NCBI RefSeq assembly: GCF_002250055.1
Contig: NZ_CP018866.1
Location: forward strand, 4,026,869 to 4,090,868
Direction: 5' to 3'
DNA length: 64,000 nt
From: Sutcliffiella cohnii
GTDB taxonomy: Bacteria > Bacillota > Bacilli > Bacillales > Bacillaceae_I
Below the pieces are notes generated by a model, which saw nothing but the letters and a program-made list of their open reading frames with translations, was not told the DNA's origin and did no database searches. Below, in pieces: positions 17,398 through 26,900 of the stretch (positions are counted from its first letter, which is position 1; every line of letters starts with the position of its first letter). The translations under genes were made by a program, and so were the position numbers.

Positions 17398-18792
17398 TTA
17401 TATATAAAAGGTAAATTTCTCATTTCCTAGTTTTAGCTTAGTGCCTGAGAATATTTCTACTTCTTGCTTAACAGGGATTGGGCGATCGTCCACATATGTT
17501 TTATTAGTAGAATTATTATCTACAATAAAATAACGGTCCCCTTTCGTAATAATATCTGCATGGCTCCTGCTCACTGCATTATTATCTAATACGAAATAAT
17601 CACAATAGCTTTTCTCCTTACCGATTCGAAAACTTGGCTTGTTCACACTAATTTTCTCTTCGGTTTTCTCTCTTACTAAGTGTGGAAACGTAGGCTCTTC
17701 TGCACCTAACACCGTCGTGCCACCGTAATTATGATCATGTGTGCCTAAAACAGTCGTATCGTTTTCTTTATCTACTGTTGCGAAATCATCGGAGATTTGT
17801 TCATTCAGGGTATTCATACTATTATTTTTCGGACTTGCTGTTGATGTTTTACTTAAAGAGGAACCACAGTCGGCACAAAATTTTGCACTTCGTTCGTTTA
17901 CTTTTTTACACGTTGGGCAATTACTCGGTTTTAAAGGTGGATATACCTTTTCATCTACTTCACTTAATATCCCTGATATATCAATTTGATTGGCAGGTAA
18001 AGTCGAACCACAATCAATACAATACATCGAGCTATTGACGTTTATTTTTGCGCACTTCGAGCATATTTTAGAACGATCCATCGCTGAATTTGCACCACTA
18101 TGAGTGTGTAACGGGTTATACGCAATATTTTTCGACTTATCATCTGCTACTTCTGCATCCTGTTTAACAGAACGTTCTTTCTCTCCAAACTTCGTAGACC
18201 CTGTTGAACCAGATGGAATATACGATTTATTTTCGACCACTTCTCCTAACATTTCTAAAACAAATTTTTCAAAACTATTAATGGAAAAAGGATCTTGCGT
18301 TTTAAAATAACTTAAATAGCTTGATACGTAGTCTAAGTTTTCATGTTTATTGAAAACTACAGAAAAAGGTATTTCTTGAAAAAACGTAGACGGAGTTTGC
18401 GCATTTTGATTGTTCACGATTGGCCAAAAAATACACGCGATTTTCTTCGTTCTTGGCTCTACAAAAATATAATCACTATCTAACATAAGGTTGTTTACAT
18501 TCATTAAGTTCTTCTCACAACTTTTCACGATCGTAATAAGCTGAGAAATTACTTTTAAAAACATTTTTTTATTTACAACCCCAGTAAAATAAGTACGTAA
18601 CGGAATTAACCCTGTCACATCCGTTTTGACAACAACACCTTTTTTGTTACTTTTTGTACTAACAGGAATTAAACCATCCATTCTTCCACCAGTAATTGCT
18701 TTCAATTCTCTTTCATTTACTACTTCCGGATGAACTAATCGGTTTTCTATTGCCCACTTATTAGAGGTTTGTTCAATCGTTATTCTTCCCAT
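17398..18792 (-). CDS. FHA-domain protein with two zinc ribbons and kinase-like N-terminal domain
   Basis: 464 residues, no signal peptide. The N-terminal domain (about 1-190) resembles the DUF6382 type that often precedes FHA domains and looks like a degenerate kinase-like fold, comparable with the front of EssB/YukC. Two zinc ribbons follow: CSKCAKINVNSSMYCIDCG and CPTCKKVNERSAKFCADCG. A linker carries two TTVLG motifs (DNA 17700-17775), then a C-terminal FHA domain (about 385-464) with RIGKEK, SRSHA and STNKTYV. The FHA loop has GK and NK where strong phosphothreonine binders have GR and NG, so affinity may be altered. The start follows the WXG100 gene by 26 bases. Likely a cytosolic adaptor reading phosphorylation in the T7SS; role inferred. 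Confidence 0.85.
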   Translation of the reverse strand: MGRITIEQTSNKWAIENRLVHPEVVNERELKAITGGRMDGLIPVSTKSNKKGVVVKTDVTGLIPLRTYFTGVVNKKMFLKVISQLITIVKSCEKNLMNVNNLMLDSDYIFVEPRTKKIACIFWPIVNNQNAQTPSTFFQEIPFSVVFNKHENLDYVSSYLSYFKTQDPFSINSFEKFVLEMLGEVVENKSYIPSGSTGSTKFGEKERSVKQDAEVADDKSKNIAYNPLHTHSGANSAMDRSKICSKCAKINVNSSMYCIDCGSTLPANQIDISGILSEVDEKVYPPLKPSNCPTCKKVNERSAKFCADCGSSLSKTSTASPKNNSMNTLNEQISDDFATVDKENDTTVLGTHDHNYGGTTVLGAEEPTFPHLVREKTEEKISVNKPSFRIGKEKSYCDYFVLDNNAVSRSHADIITKGDRYFIVDNNSTNKTYVDDRPIPVKQEVEIFSGTKLKLGNEKFTFYI

Positions 18793-18818
18793 ACATATCT
18801 CCTACTTTTACACACTAT

Positions 18819-19124
18819 TTATAGTGAATTAGCTTTATTGACTGCTTTTGTTTGTGCTTCTTTATATTGACTAGACGAATATCGTAAAAACTTCGCATAG
18901 TTTTCTAGCGATTTTATCATCTGTTGAGAAGTAGAGTCTGCTCCAGATACTTTCTGCCATTGATTTTGGAACTGATTATAATCGTTACCATCCCAAGAAG
19001 ATCGAAGACTTGTTACTTCTTTATCAGCACTACTCATATTCTTTTTGAACTTCGTAATATACGATTCAATTTCTGACGCTGTTGCATCAAACTTGCTATG
19101 GTCGACTTTAATATAAAAACTCAT
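18819..19124 (-). CDS. WXG100-family T7SS protein (effector partner)
   Basis: 101 residues with the WXG turn SSWDGND in the middle (about 44-50) between two amphipathic helices, the helical-hairpin shape of EsxA/YukE proteins. The C terminus ends in YKEAQTKAVNKANSL and lacks a YxxxD/E export signal. The gene before it encodes a WXG100 protein that has YKETE, so the two may form a heterodimer in which the other subunit carries the signal. It follows the lipase gene in the same run of close-spaced genes and should act as a targeting partner of that effector. Confidence 0.9.
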   Translation of the reverse strand: MSFYIKVDHSKFDATASEIESYITKFKKNMSSADKEVTSLRSSWDGNDYNQFQNQWQKVSGADSTSQQMIKSLENYAKFLRYSSSQYKEAQTKAVNKANSL

Positions 19125-19136
19125 CCTACCCCTCCT

Positions 19137-19439
19137 TTATTTAAAGAAATCAGCAAGTGATTTGTTCACTTTTTCTGTTTCTTTATACCCTGTTACAACT
19201 TGCTCGTTTAAGTACTTAACAAAATTATTCATTACAGTGTATCGAGGCTCTGAGTAACCGTCTTTTATTTTGAAAAATGCTTGAATTGCTTTATCTGATG
19301 CCTTTCCATCCCAGGATGCGTTTAACGATTTTACGGAAGATTCTACTCCTGAAAAGTCACTTCTAATCGCTTTGTTATACGATGAGATTGATTTAGCAGC
19401 CCTCATCACACCACTCGTATCGACATTAATTTTGCTCAT
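19137..19439 (-). CDS. WXG100-family T7SS protein with YxxxE signal
   Basis: 100 residues, helical hairpin with NASWDGKA at the turn. The C-terminal part contains GYKETEKVN, which fits the YxxxD/E signal of T7SS substrates. It is encoded 12 bases upstream of the other WXG100 gene. Its placement behind the lipase effector parallels the small partner proteins of LXG and TslA-type effectors. An alternative is that the pair are general substrates unrelated to the lipase. Confidence 0.9.
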   Translation of the reverse strand: MSKINVDTSGVMRAAKSISSYNKAIRSDFSGVESSVKSLNASWDGKASDKAIQAFFKIKDGYSEPRYTVMNNFVKYLNEQVVTGYKETEKVNKSLADFFK

Positions 19440-19484
19440 CCGCTTCCCTTCCTTCTATTCTAATAGAGTAATAGATTATAAGCA

Positions 19485-19706
19485 TTACTTCTTCGCAAAT
19501 TGTTCGGATAATTTGGATGTATCAATTCTATCGAGTTTATATTTGACGTTTCGGTAATTATTTGCGATCTTGTTTAAACTTGACGTACATTTTTCATTGC
19601 CAATTCCGACAAAATCTTTATTAATTCCGGCTGCAATACTATCAATCTCATCAATAATACTTAAAAGCTCTCTTTTAATTGCATATAGTTCGTGTTGACC
19701 ACTCAT
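19485..19706 (-). CDS. Small helical T7SS-associated protein
   Basis: 73 residues, predicted wholly helical (LYAIKRELLSIIDEIDSIAAGI, then SLNKIANNYRNVKYKLDRID), no Trp, no signal peptide and no WXG turn. It lies 15 bases after the lipase effector gene and before the WXG100 pair. Size and placement match the small accessory proteins encoded beside LXG toxins (DUF5082/YwqH-like or DUF3130-like). I cannot assign the exact family. Likely role: binding the helical C-terminal domain of the lipase for export. Confidence 0.75.
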   Translation of the reverse strand: MSGQHELYAIKRELLSIIDEIDSIAAGINKDFVGIGNEKCTSSLNKIANNYRNVKYKLDRIDTSKLSEQFAKK

Positions 19707-19721
19707 TCTGATACCTCCCTA

Positions 19722-21287
19722 TTAAAGTTGGCTCATAATTCTTTTTTCTACTGCTTCAAAATCATTTGCTGTATCTTCTAAATAGTTAATACACTTCTTA
19801 ATTCTCCAGCTTTCTCCTGTCATTAAGTCCGCTCGCATTAAAGTTAGTAAATCTAGAAATCCAACTTGCCAATAGAGAGAATTTAATCTGCTGTCTAGAC
19901 GATTTAAACGAGCGTTTACATTTCTCAAGCGGTCTGCATAGACTCGTAGTTTATATGTTTCTAATTTCACAACCGGATTAGCTGTTGCGTATTTATATCC
20001 AGCGTTAAATGTTTGTTTAAACCATTGGTTAAGTTTAGCCACTTCTCCTTGTATAAACCCTATTAACGAATCGATTTGTTTTTGTGACCATTTCAGAAAC
20101 CTCCCGACCTCTTGAGCAATTAATGTTGCAGTCGCTATCAAAGCTTCCACTACTACTTCCAGTGCTGCCCCAATGATGACAGTTGCTGCTAAAAGTGCTA
20201 CTCCTACTAACGCTACTTTTCCAACCAATGCGATAGCTGGTATTCCAATCACGAAAGCAGCAACGCCAGCGCCAATAGCTCCAGACACTACCGCCGTTCT
20301 AAATAAGGTGTTATCCCAAGTAGCAACGATAATAATACCGCTTAAAATATCCGTTAAAAGGTTACCAATTGGTGCTGGAATTCGGTCGGTGAACTCCGTG
20401 AATTTCCCTACAGTAAATTCATAAAAGGTCATTTCTCCTCTTGCTGCCATTCCTGTTACTGGGTCAAACTTTAGAGCATCTGTAGAATGTTTTCCTCCAA
20501 TGTAATGAATAAATTTCTTTATTGGTCCATCCGGAAAATTAGTATCTAGCGTTATGAAACTGACACCTGGAAGGGGTTCGAGTATCGTCCCTACGACACT
20601 CCATTGGTAATGCTTCATATTGTTAGAGCCTAATTTTTCTGCAACAAGAGCTATTTGGTCTGCATGTTCTCTAATATACTCATTGGAGAATCCAGGACCA
20701 TCAAAATTGGTGCTCTGCTGTAGTCTAGAAAAAATCTCCGAATACTGTGTTGACATAATCGTTGCATGGAACGATAAATTCCCACCTAATGAATGCCCAG
20801 TGAAGGCAATACTATCGTAGTTTTTAATATAGTCCGAGTTTTGTATTTTCTCTAAAAATGCAACAGCTTCTTCCTGCTGTTTCGTCGAGATAGAATTAAC
20901 TAGGCCAATGTCCGCGTCTACCCAGTCTTGTTTTGCGTGTTGATGATTTGTAATTGGTTCACTTCCTCTAAAGGAAGTTAATAATCCACCTGAACCAGTA
21001 TCAATGACACAGCCGTAGAAACCATTTCCATCCAAATCATTTTTATTGTGTACATCAACTATTTTCCAATTTAAAATATCATCTTTCAAATTAGCATATT
21101 CGGGATTACTTAGTATATTTTCAACTCTTGTAACTAAATCCCCCTGGCCGTTATTTTGCGCATACTCTATTATTTGTTCAATTGAAGGGGATGTTCTCAT
21201 ATGACGGGGCATCTTATCAATGATTTTATCTAAATCTTCATACGCTATATCAGTAGCAACTTTTAACATTTGATCTGAGTATGCCAA
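19722..21287 (-). CDS. T7SS lipase-type effector with C-terminal helical targeting domain
   Basis: 521 residues, no signal peptide. Residues about 65-290 form an alpha/beta hydrolase of the Lipase_3/DUF2974 kind: LLTSFRGSEP (oxyanion region), nucleophile elbow GHSLGG with Ser166, candidate Asp196 in NFDGPGF and His267 in GGKHSTDAL. Residues about 331-392 are strongly hydrophobic and glycine/alanine-rich. The last 85 residues (437-521) form amphipathic helices (ETYKLRVYADRLRNVNARL). This is an enzyme-first, helical-domain-last order, the reverse of LXG toxins and as described for staphylococcal TslA. The small helical partners follow and two lipoproteins precede it. Predicted to attack phospholipids or glycerides of rivals or hosts; activity unproven. 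Confidence 0.85.
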   Translation of the reverse strand: MAYSDQMLKVATDIAYEDLDKIIDKMPRHMRTSPSIEQIIEYAQNNGQGDLVTRVENILSNPEYANLKDDILNWKIVDVHNKNDLDGNGFYGCVIDTGSGGLLTSFRGSEPITNHQHAKQDWVDADIGLVNSISTKQQEEAVAFLEKIQNSDYIKNYDSIAFTGHSLGGNLSFHATIMSTQYSEIFSRLQQSTNFDGPGFSNEYIREHADQIALVAEKLGSNNMKHYQWSVVGTILEPLPGVSFITLDTNFPDGPIKKFIHYIGGKHSTDALKFDPVTGMAARGEMTFYEFTVGKFTEFTDRIPAPIGNLLTDILSGIIIVATWDNTLFRTAVVSGAIGAGVAAFVIGIPAIALVGKVALVGVALLAATVIIGAALEVVVEALIATATLIAQEVGRFLKWSQKQIDSLIGFIQGEVAKLNQWFKQTFNAGYKYATANPVVKLETYKLRVYADRLRNVNARLNRLDSRLNSLYWQVGFLDLLTLMRADLMTGESWRIKKCINYLEDTANDFEAVEKRIMSQL

Positions 21288-21299
21288 TACTTATCCCCC

Positions 21300-22016
21300 C
21301 TACATGTTTCCTTTTATTTCTTCATTGTCAGAATCTAGACCTTCATTGCTCATATCAATATAAAACTTTGATATCACTTTATAATCATCAAACCACTCTT
21401 CACTAACGTCAGGATTTTTTTGAAATTCTGTTACTGCCTTATCATAATCTTCGCTAGCAATGACCCAGACGTCCGTCTGAAGGGGAGTATTTTTCAATTG
21501 TTTATAGGTAGATTCATATGCGCTTTTAACATTCTCATGTGTCAGCTGATTCGTCTCTTTTAGCAAAAGTTTTCCTACAAAATAATCCGGAGTATGGGAA
21601 TCAATATAATCGTGCAATTTTATATCCACGTCATGAATCTCTTTTCCACCGCTTACATGTAAGTTTACTTTTGATTCCATGTTATGTTTGTTTAGTTCAT
21701 CTACTAATACAGTTCCTGCAGCTGTTCCCACTTTTCGACGTAAATAATTTTCGGATTTAATAGTCCCTTTTGTATCCATCACAACAGAAAAAACAACTCC
21801 GTTTTTGTCTTGAACATAACTTGTAACCGTATTATTATCTTTCGTTCCCATTCTCGCACCGAGAGCAATCACTTCGAATTCTTGATTATACTTTTCGTTT
21901 AACTCTTTGCGTACTAGTTCAGCAGTTTTGTCATTAATTGTGTTACAACCTAACATGCCTAAAATGGAAAATGCCATAAGAATAACTCCCACCTTTTTCA
22001 TCATTTTTCGTTTCAT
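21300..22016 (-). CDS. Lipoprotein, candidate immunity protein for the lipase
   Basis: The lipobox LGMLGC follows a short basic start (MKRKMMKKVGVI), giving a surface lipoprotein of about 220 mature residues. The ATG at 22016 gives a normal lipoprotein signal; the frame extends back to a TTG at 22079 that would add 21 residues of no signal character. The mature part begins with KELNEKYNQEFEVIALG and is mixed alpha/beta (cystatin-like as in DUF4467 proteins is possible). It has the same opening as the next lipoprotein upstream (LNEKYDTEFTTVEYIP), so the two are diverged paralogues. It lies 12 bases before the lipase gene. TslA is neutralised by extracellular lipoproteins encoded next to it, so this is a good immunity candidate. 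Confidence 0.78.
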   Translation of the reverse strand: MKRKMMKKVGVILMAFSILGMLGCNTINDKTAELVRKELNEKYNQEFEVIALGARMGTKDNNTVTSYVQDKNGVVFSVVMDTKGTIKSENYLRRKVGTAAGTVLVDELNKHNMESKVNLHVSGGKEIHDVDIKLHDYIDSHTPDYFVGKLLLKETNQLTHENVKSAYESTYKQLKNTPLQTDVWVIASEDYDKAVTEFQKNPDVSEEWFDDYKVISKFYIDMSNEGLDSDNEEIKGNM

Positions 22017-22235
22017 TTTAAACCCTACTTTCAATATTTTTCTGGATAAACGGTTATCTGTAACAACTTTCCTTAACAAATACGTAATTGCACTTAATAC
22101 ATATCTATATTAACTCCTAAGAGTTACATTCAAATTCAGTATTATTTTTGTTCTATTTTTAAACTTAATATCGTCATAATAATGATAAGAAGCTTTAATA
22201 GTTTCACATCTTACCTACTTTCTTAATCTCAATTT

Positions 22236-22964
22236 TTACCTATAAATTATTTGATGCTTGAATTCTTCATACGATAAGCCGTTGTCCGTAACCACGATGA
22301 CAGCTTTTACAGATTCATCATATACTTCCCAATTTCTGATACCGTAAATGGCATAGCTATTCACATATTTTTCTGATTTGACTGGATCTCCACCAAATGA
22401 AGCAACAAACACATTTCGTTTATAACCTAACGCCACTTGTTCAGTATATACGTCATAAAGTTCAACTAGGGCTTCCTCACTTACATCACCTAATATAGAA
22501 ATGATGCTAGAGAAGTTAATGACAATATCATTTGTGATGACAAAATTGTCTTTTTGCAAATCCTCTAGACTTACTTCCCTTGACCTTAGATTGATATACG
22601 TTTTTGCAAATTGTACATTGGTAATAGAATTATAGTTAAATTTATTAGAAATTAGCTTGGCTGCGTAAGCATTTAGATAAGTATCCATATATTTACCAGG
22701 GTTACTCACTGTTTCTCTTACTTCGACTCGAAGTCCATCCTCAGACTCGGCAACTAAAATATTTTGGTTCATACTATCATTGAAGCCACGTTTTGCTGGA
22801 ATATATTCCACAGTAGTAAATTCAGTATCATATTTCTCATTTAAATATGTAAGCATTGGCTGCTCATTCTCTTTACCGTCTTGTTCGGTTGTTTGTTTAG
22901 CACATCCGCTTATACCAATAAATACAAAAAGTAACAGTACTATTATGGACGATATATTTTTCAT
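22236..22964 (-). CDS. Lipoprotein, second candidate immunity protein
   Basis: 242 residues; signal peptide SIIVLLLFVFIGISGC with lipobox ISGC. The ATG at 22964 is chosen because TTGAGGT serves as its ribosome site; the longer frame starting at TTG 22976 overlaps that site. The mature part opens with MLTYLNEKYDTEFTTVEYIPAKRG, close in pattern to the neighbouring lipoprotein. It then has segments VEVRETVSNPGKY and ending GLSYEEFKHQIIYR. No enzyme motif is seen. It lies between the WXG100 pair and the second lipoprotein, so it is part of the effector cassette. Likely acts at the outer face of the membrane as protection against the lipase. Confidence 0.75.
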   Translation of the reverse strand: MKNISSIIVLLLFVFIGISGCAKQTTEQDGKENEQPMLTYLNEKYDTEFTTVEYIPAKRGFNDSMNQNILVAESEDGLRVEVRETVSNPGKYMDTYLNAYAAKLISNKFNYNSITNVQFAKTYINLRSREVSLEDLQKDNFVITNDIVINFSSIISILGDVSEEALVELYDVYTEQVALGYKRNVFVASFGGDPVKSEKYVNSYAIYGIRNWEVYDESVKAVIVVTDNGLSYEEFKHQIIYR

Positions 22965-23052
22965 ACTATACCTCAAGCTTCTTTTTTCTTTTAAAACTAA
23001 TATGGAGGCGACGGAAACCCATCGCCTCCATTCTAAGTAACTTCTATCGGTA

Positions 23053-23358
23053 TTATTTAAACGCGTCTGCTAAGTTCGTATTAGCAGTTTCTGTTTCGAA
23101 ATAACCTTGGTCGACGTTTAGTCGTAAGAATTTTACGTAGTTGTCTAGAATGTCGTAATATTGTTGGAAGTATTTTGCTGAGAACTCATCGTAAGCAGCG
23201 ATTGTTGCTTGAGATGCTTCCCCTTCCCAAGCGTTAGATAAATTTTTGATTGTTGATTGACTCGTTCTTAGTTCATTCTCTAGTCGTTGATTTAGGGATT
23301 CGATCGTATTTGCGATTTGTGTAACCTGGGAAGTATTAACTTTAATATGTCCAGCCAT
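23053..23358 (-). CDS. WXG100-family protein with YxxxE signal (EsxA/YukE-like)
   Basis: 101 residues, two helices around the turn NAWEGEA, and a C-terminal GYFETETAN matching the YxxxD/E signal. It is the second of two WXG100 genes directly behind essC and esaB, the classic place of the core secreted EsxA/YukE protein. The ATG has GGAGAGG upstream. It probably pairs with the 100-residue WXG100 protein encoded just before it, which lacks the signal. A short AT-rich gap follows before the lipoprotein genes. Confidence 0.93.
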   Translation of the reverse strand: MAGHIKVNTSQVTQIANTIESLNQRLENELRTSQSTIKNLSNAWEGEASQATIAAYDEFSAKYFQQYYDILDNYVKFLRLNVDQGYFETETANTNLADAFK

Positions 23359-23384
23359 ATTTGTTCCTCTCCTTTTTCAAAAAA

Positions 23385-23687
23385 TTAGTTTACTAGCTTT
23401 TTAACAGAAGCAATGTTGTGCTCTTGTCTTTGTACGTAGTTTGTTTTAATTGTGTTCAGCGCTTGGCTTGCATGAGATAGTTTATCTGCCATTGCTCTTA
23501 ATTCATCTGTAAACCCTGTAATTTGGTTAACGAATGCGACGTTGTCAGCACCTTCCCAAGCCTCTCCCATTGTGCTAGCTTGTTGCATTAGCTGTGTATA
23601 AATCTCCGTGTATGATTCTGAAATACCTTGGATTTTCTTAGAAGCTGTTTCTAGTTCTTGCGGGGTTACTCTAATTCTTTTTGCCAT
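23385..23687 (-). CDS. WXG100-family protein (core T7SS pair)
   Basis: 100 residues with GEAWEGADN at the turn and an N terminus MAKRIRVTPQELETASKKI close to that of YukE/EsxA proteins. The C terminus (YVQRQEHNIASVKKLVN) lacks YxxxD/E. It is encoded 27 bases upstream of the other core WXG100 gene and 27 bases downstream of esaB. It is either a substrate or the heterodimer partner of its neighbour. Confidence 0.93.
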   Translation of the reverse strand: MAKRIRVTPQELETASKKIQGISESYTEIYTQLMQQASTMGEAWEGADNVAFVNQITGFTDELRAMADKLSHASQALNTIKTNYVQRQEHNIASVKKLVN

Positions 23688-23714
23688 AATTTTTGCTCCT
23701 CTCCGTTTTTTAAT

Positions 23715-23966
23715 TTATATCAGCATGAGCTTAGAACCGTGTTGAATACCCAGTTCTGAAATAGCCATGTTAATATTGAAAATAATTCCTGTTTGCGCAT
23801 CACATAACACTGCATCTTTCGTCGCTTTGTATTTTCCATCTGATAATTCGCTTAGTAAGGAAGATACTAGTGTTAGTATTTCACTCATTTTGCTTTCTAC
23901 TGGTATGTAAACATCAAAGCTCATATTGGCAGCAGGAAGAAAAATTTCAACAAGTATTTTATTCAT
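23715..23966 (-). CDS. esaB: EsaB/YukD-type ubiquitin-like T7SS protein
   Basis: 83 residues with the beta-grasp pattern of YukD/EsaB: MNKILVEIFLPAANMSFDVYIP as the first hairpin, then the helix SEILTLVSSLLSEL, and a terminal HGSKLMLI. Proteins of this family are small cytosolic parts of T7SSb. The ATG at 23966 overlaps the essC stop (ATGAATAA), indicating translational coupling; an earlier in-frame ATG at 23978 sits too close to the GGAG site. The order EssC-EsaB-WXG100 supports the call. Confidence 0.9.
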   Translation of the reverse strand: MNKILVEIFLPAANMSFDVYIPVESKMSEILTLVSSLLSELSDGKYKATKDAVLCDAQTGIIFNINMAISELGIQHGSKLMLI

Positions 23967-26900
23967 CGTTGTCCTCATTCTCCTTTACAGCGTTTAATAG
24001 CTTTATTTTTACACCTTTACCTTGCTGAAGAGCGAAGCCGAAATCGGACGAGATCTCATCACGCATTTCACTCGTAATTTTGGATGGTTTTAAGTTATAT
24101 TGCTCGGTTATGCCATTCCCCACCCAAATACCATTACTTGCATTGACATGCTTCTTATACCAACTTTCGAAAGTTATACCACCTGAAAGATTGTTCGATT
24201 GTTCTGCAATGATAAACGTAATACCATACTTTGCTTCCCCCTTTTCAAGAATTAAGGAAAGCTTTTCAGCCCCTTCACTACTTAACGTATTTTTCAGCGC
24301 AGAAATAGAATGGATCACATATACTTTTTGCTCGAAGTTTTCTACTTCTTCTCCTTTTTCTAATGCATCTTTGTACGTGTTGTTGCGGAAAACAACTAAA
24401 TCAAACATTTGAGATATTAAATCCTCCAGCTCCTTGCTAGAAGAATAATAAGAAAGTTCAGTGTCGGAAACAGAATCCTTAAAGTCATTTAGCGGGTCAA
24501 TCACAGAAACATCTAACCTCGCTTTCGTTGCCATCAACACCGACAATTTTTCAACAAACGAATGGAATTCCGTGTCATTGGATAACACAACGTGAATATA
24601 CGATTTACCGAACGGGTAATAATGAACACGTAAAGAGTTTCTTTCTACCCCAATCGGTATGTTTAAGCTCTTATCCTTTATTACATATTCGGATAAAAAT
24701 TCAATATCCACATTTTCCGGTAAAATTGGAATTTTCGTTGCAGTATTACCTTGCCAAGACTCTGCTAGCTGTGCACATTCTTCGCGCACGAATTGGAACG
24801 TCTTTTCTGGATCCGTTATATGCGCAACTTGGAATTCATAAATTCTATCTGTCTTCACTAGCCCTCGACCTTTATTCTTAGACGGATATAGCCCTTCTGT
24901 TTTACCAACAACTGTCGAATAATCAGTTTCATCATTTAATTGAAGCGTTAATAGCTGTTTAAAGTTTTGCAATAACCGGAACCGAACGACATTTGTGCTT
25001 AGTGCAGATAACACAAAATAAATGCCATATTTCGTTCCTTCTCTAGATAAAAACGAGACGGCTTCTTCTTTTTCTTCATATATTTCAGTAAAGGCTGCAA
25101 AGTTGTTTATTGCTACGACGATAGAAGGTACTTTTTCTCCAGTAGCTTTACTGTAGGAGTGGTAATCCCCGCCGAAGTCTGCGAACTTCTTCTTTCGTTT
25201 CTCCACTTCACCTAACAGCATTTTAAATAGATTACTAATTTTTTCTCCTTCGTACGACAACATCACATCTCCTACGTGTGGAGCTTTGGAGAAGGCTTGC
25301 AATGTTTCTGCGGCGAAGTCTAGTATATAGATGTTTACTTCATCTGGCGTATGTTCTTTCATTAACGAATAAATCATCGTCGTTAAGAAAGTGGTTTTCC
25401 CACTACCTGCCGAACCGTAAATAACGGTATTACCTTCCTCAGAAAGTGGCAGTCGTAATAAGCATTGCTGCTGTCTTGCCGGGTCATCATATTCACCGAT
25501 AATCGGGTTTAACATATGTGTTTCTTGTTGAGAAACATTATATTTTTCCATTAGTTTATCTCGTAAAACAACTGCCGGAATTGGTTCTAACCAAAGTGGA
25601 CGTATTTTTATCTTTTCTTCCTTCGCAATATGGGCTAAATACTCAGTAATAACGTCCATCTGTTTTTTCGGATTCGCAGTTGTATGTTTCTTTTTATCCA
25701 TTTTTGCTTCTTTAATCGGACGCCCGTTTCTGTCAATGACGACGACACTATCATCCTTCTCGACTACAACTTTATCGGATGGATAGTACGGTGCTCCCGC
25801 CCAAGAGGATTGCCCTAATTCAAACAATTCGTTATACCCAACTTGAAGGTAAAATCGACCGGTATCTTTCAGCTCCGCAGCATCCGGACGTTTTAACATA
25901 TCCATAGAGTCTGCTCGTTCTTGTACTTTCAAACACACTCTAAATTTACTATTACTCCAAATTTGGTCATCGACTACTCCACTCGGTTTTTGCGTTGCGA
26001 GTATTAGATGGACTCCTAAGCTTCGGCCGATACGAGCCGCACTAACTAGCTGCTCCATAAACTCTGGTTGTTGTGTTTTCAACTCTGCGAACTCGTCGGA
26101 AATAATGAATAAATGTTGAAGTGGTTCATGTACGACACCTTCGCGAACGAGCTTTTGGTATTTATAAATATCGATATTACTTTCGCCAACCTTTTTACTA
26201 GCCTCGGCAAAAATAGCCTGACGTCGCTTTAATTCACTTTCAATCGAAATTAGGGAGCGTTTAATCGCTGCCCCATCCAAGTTCGTAATGATACCGGCTG
26301 TGTGTGGCAAGTTTTCGAACGACTTTGCCATTCCTCCACCTTTGTAGTCAATTAAAATAAACGCGACTTCGTTTGGATGATAGTTAACAGCTAGCGATAG
26401 TATGTACGTAATTATAAACTCACTTTTACCAGACCCTGTCATCCCTGCGACCAATCCGTGAGGGCCGTGGAACTTTTCATGCAAGTCGAGTTTAAAAGTT
26501 TCACCTAACGTATCCACTCCGACCGCTGCTTCTAATGATTTTGTTGGATCATTATCTTTCCATCTTGTTAACGAGTTTAAATGCTCTACTTTACCTACAC
26601 CGAACATTTCAAGAAACTGAACCATCTTCGGTAAATGGAAGTTACTCGCTGACGAATCAAGTGGTACGTTTGCTAGCTTCACACTTAATTCATTCGGATC
26701 TTTTGATAAGAAAATATCTGGAGCAAACGTAATCGTTTCGCCAGTTATATCATTTTTATCAAAAAGCTTTCCGACGTTTTCTTCTAGCTCGACGACCATT
26801 GTGCACTCTTTCGGCAATGTTTTCAGCTCGTCATAGAACGTTAAAACACTTATATGAATATTGTTTTTCTTCGCGTACACTTGCTTTAACATTTCCGCTC

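Noticed and set aside
17010..17423. 137-codon minus-strand open frame across the intergenic repeat
   Set aside because: No ribosome site, overlaps the start of the GC-rich repeat on one side and the FHA gene end on the other; the protein has no recognisable pattern.
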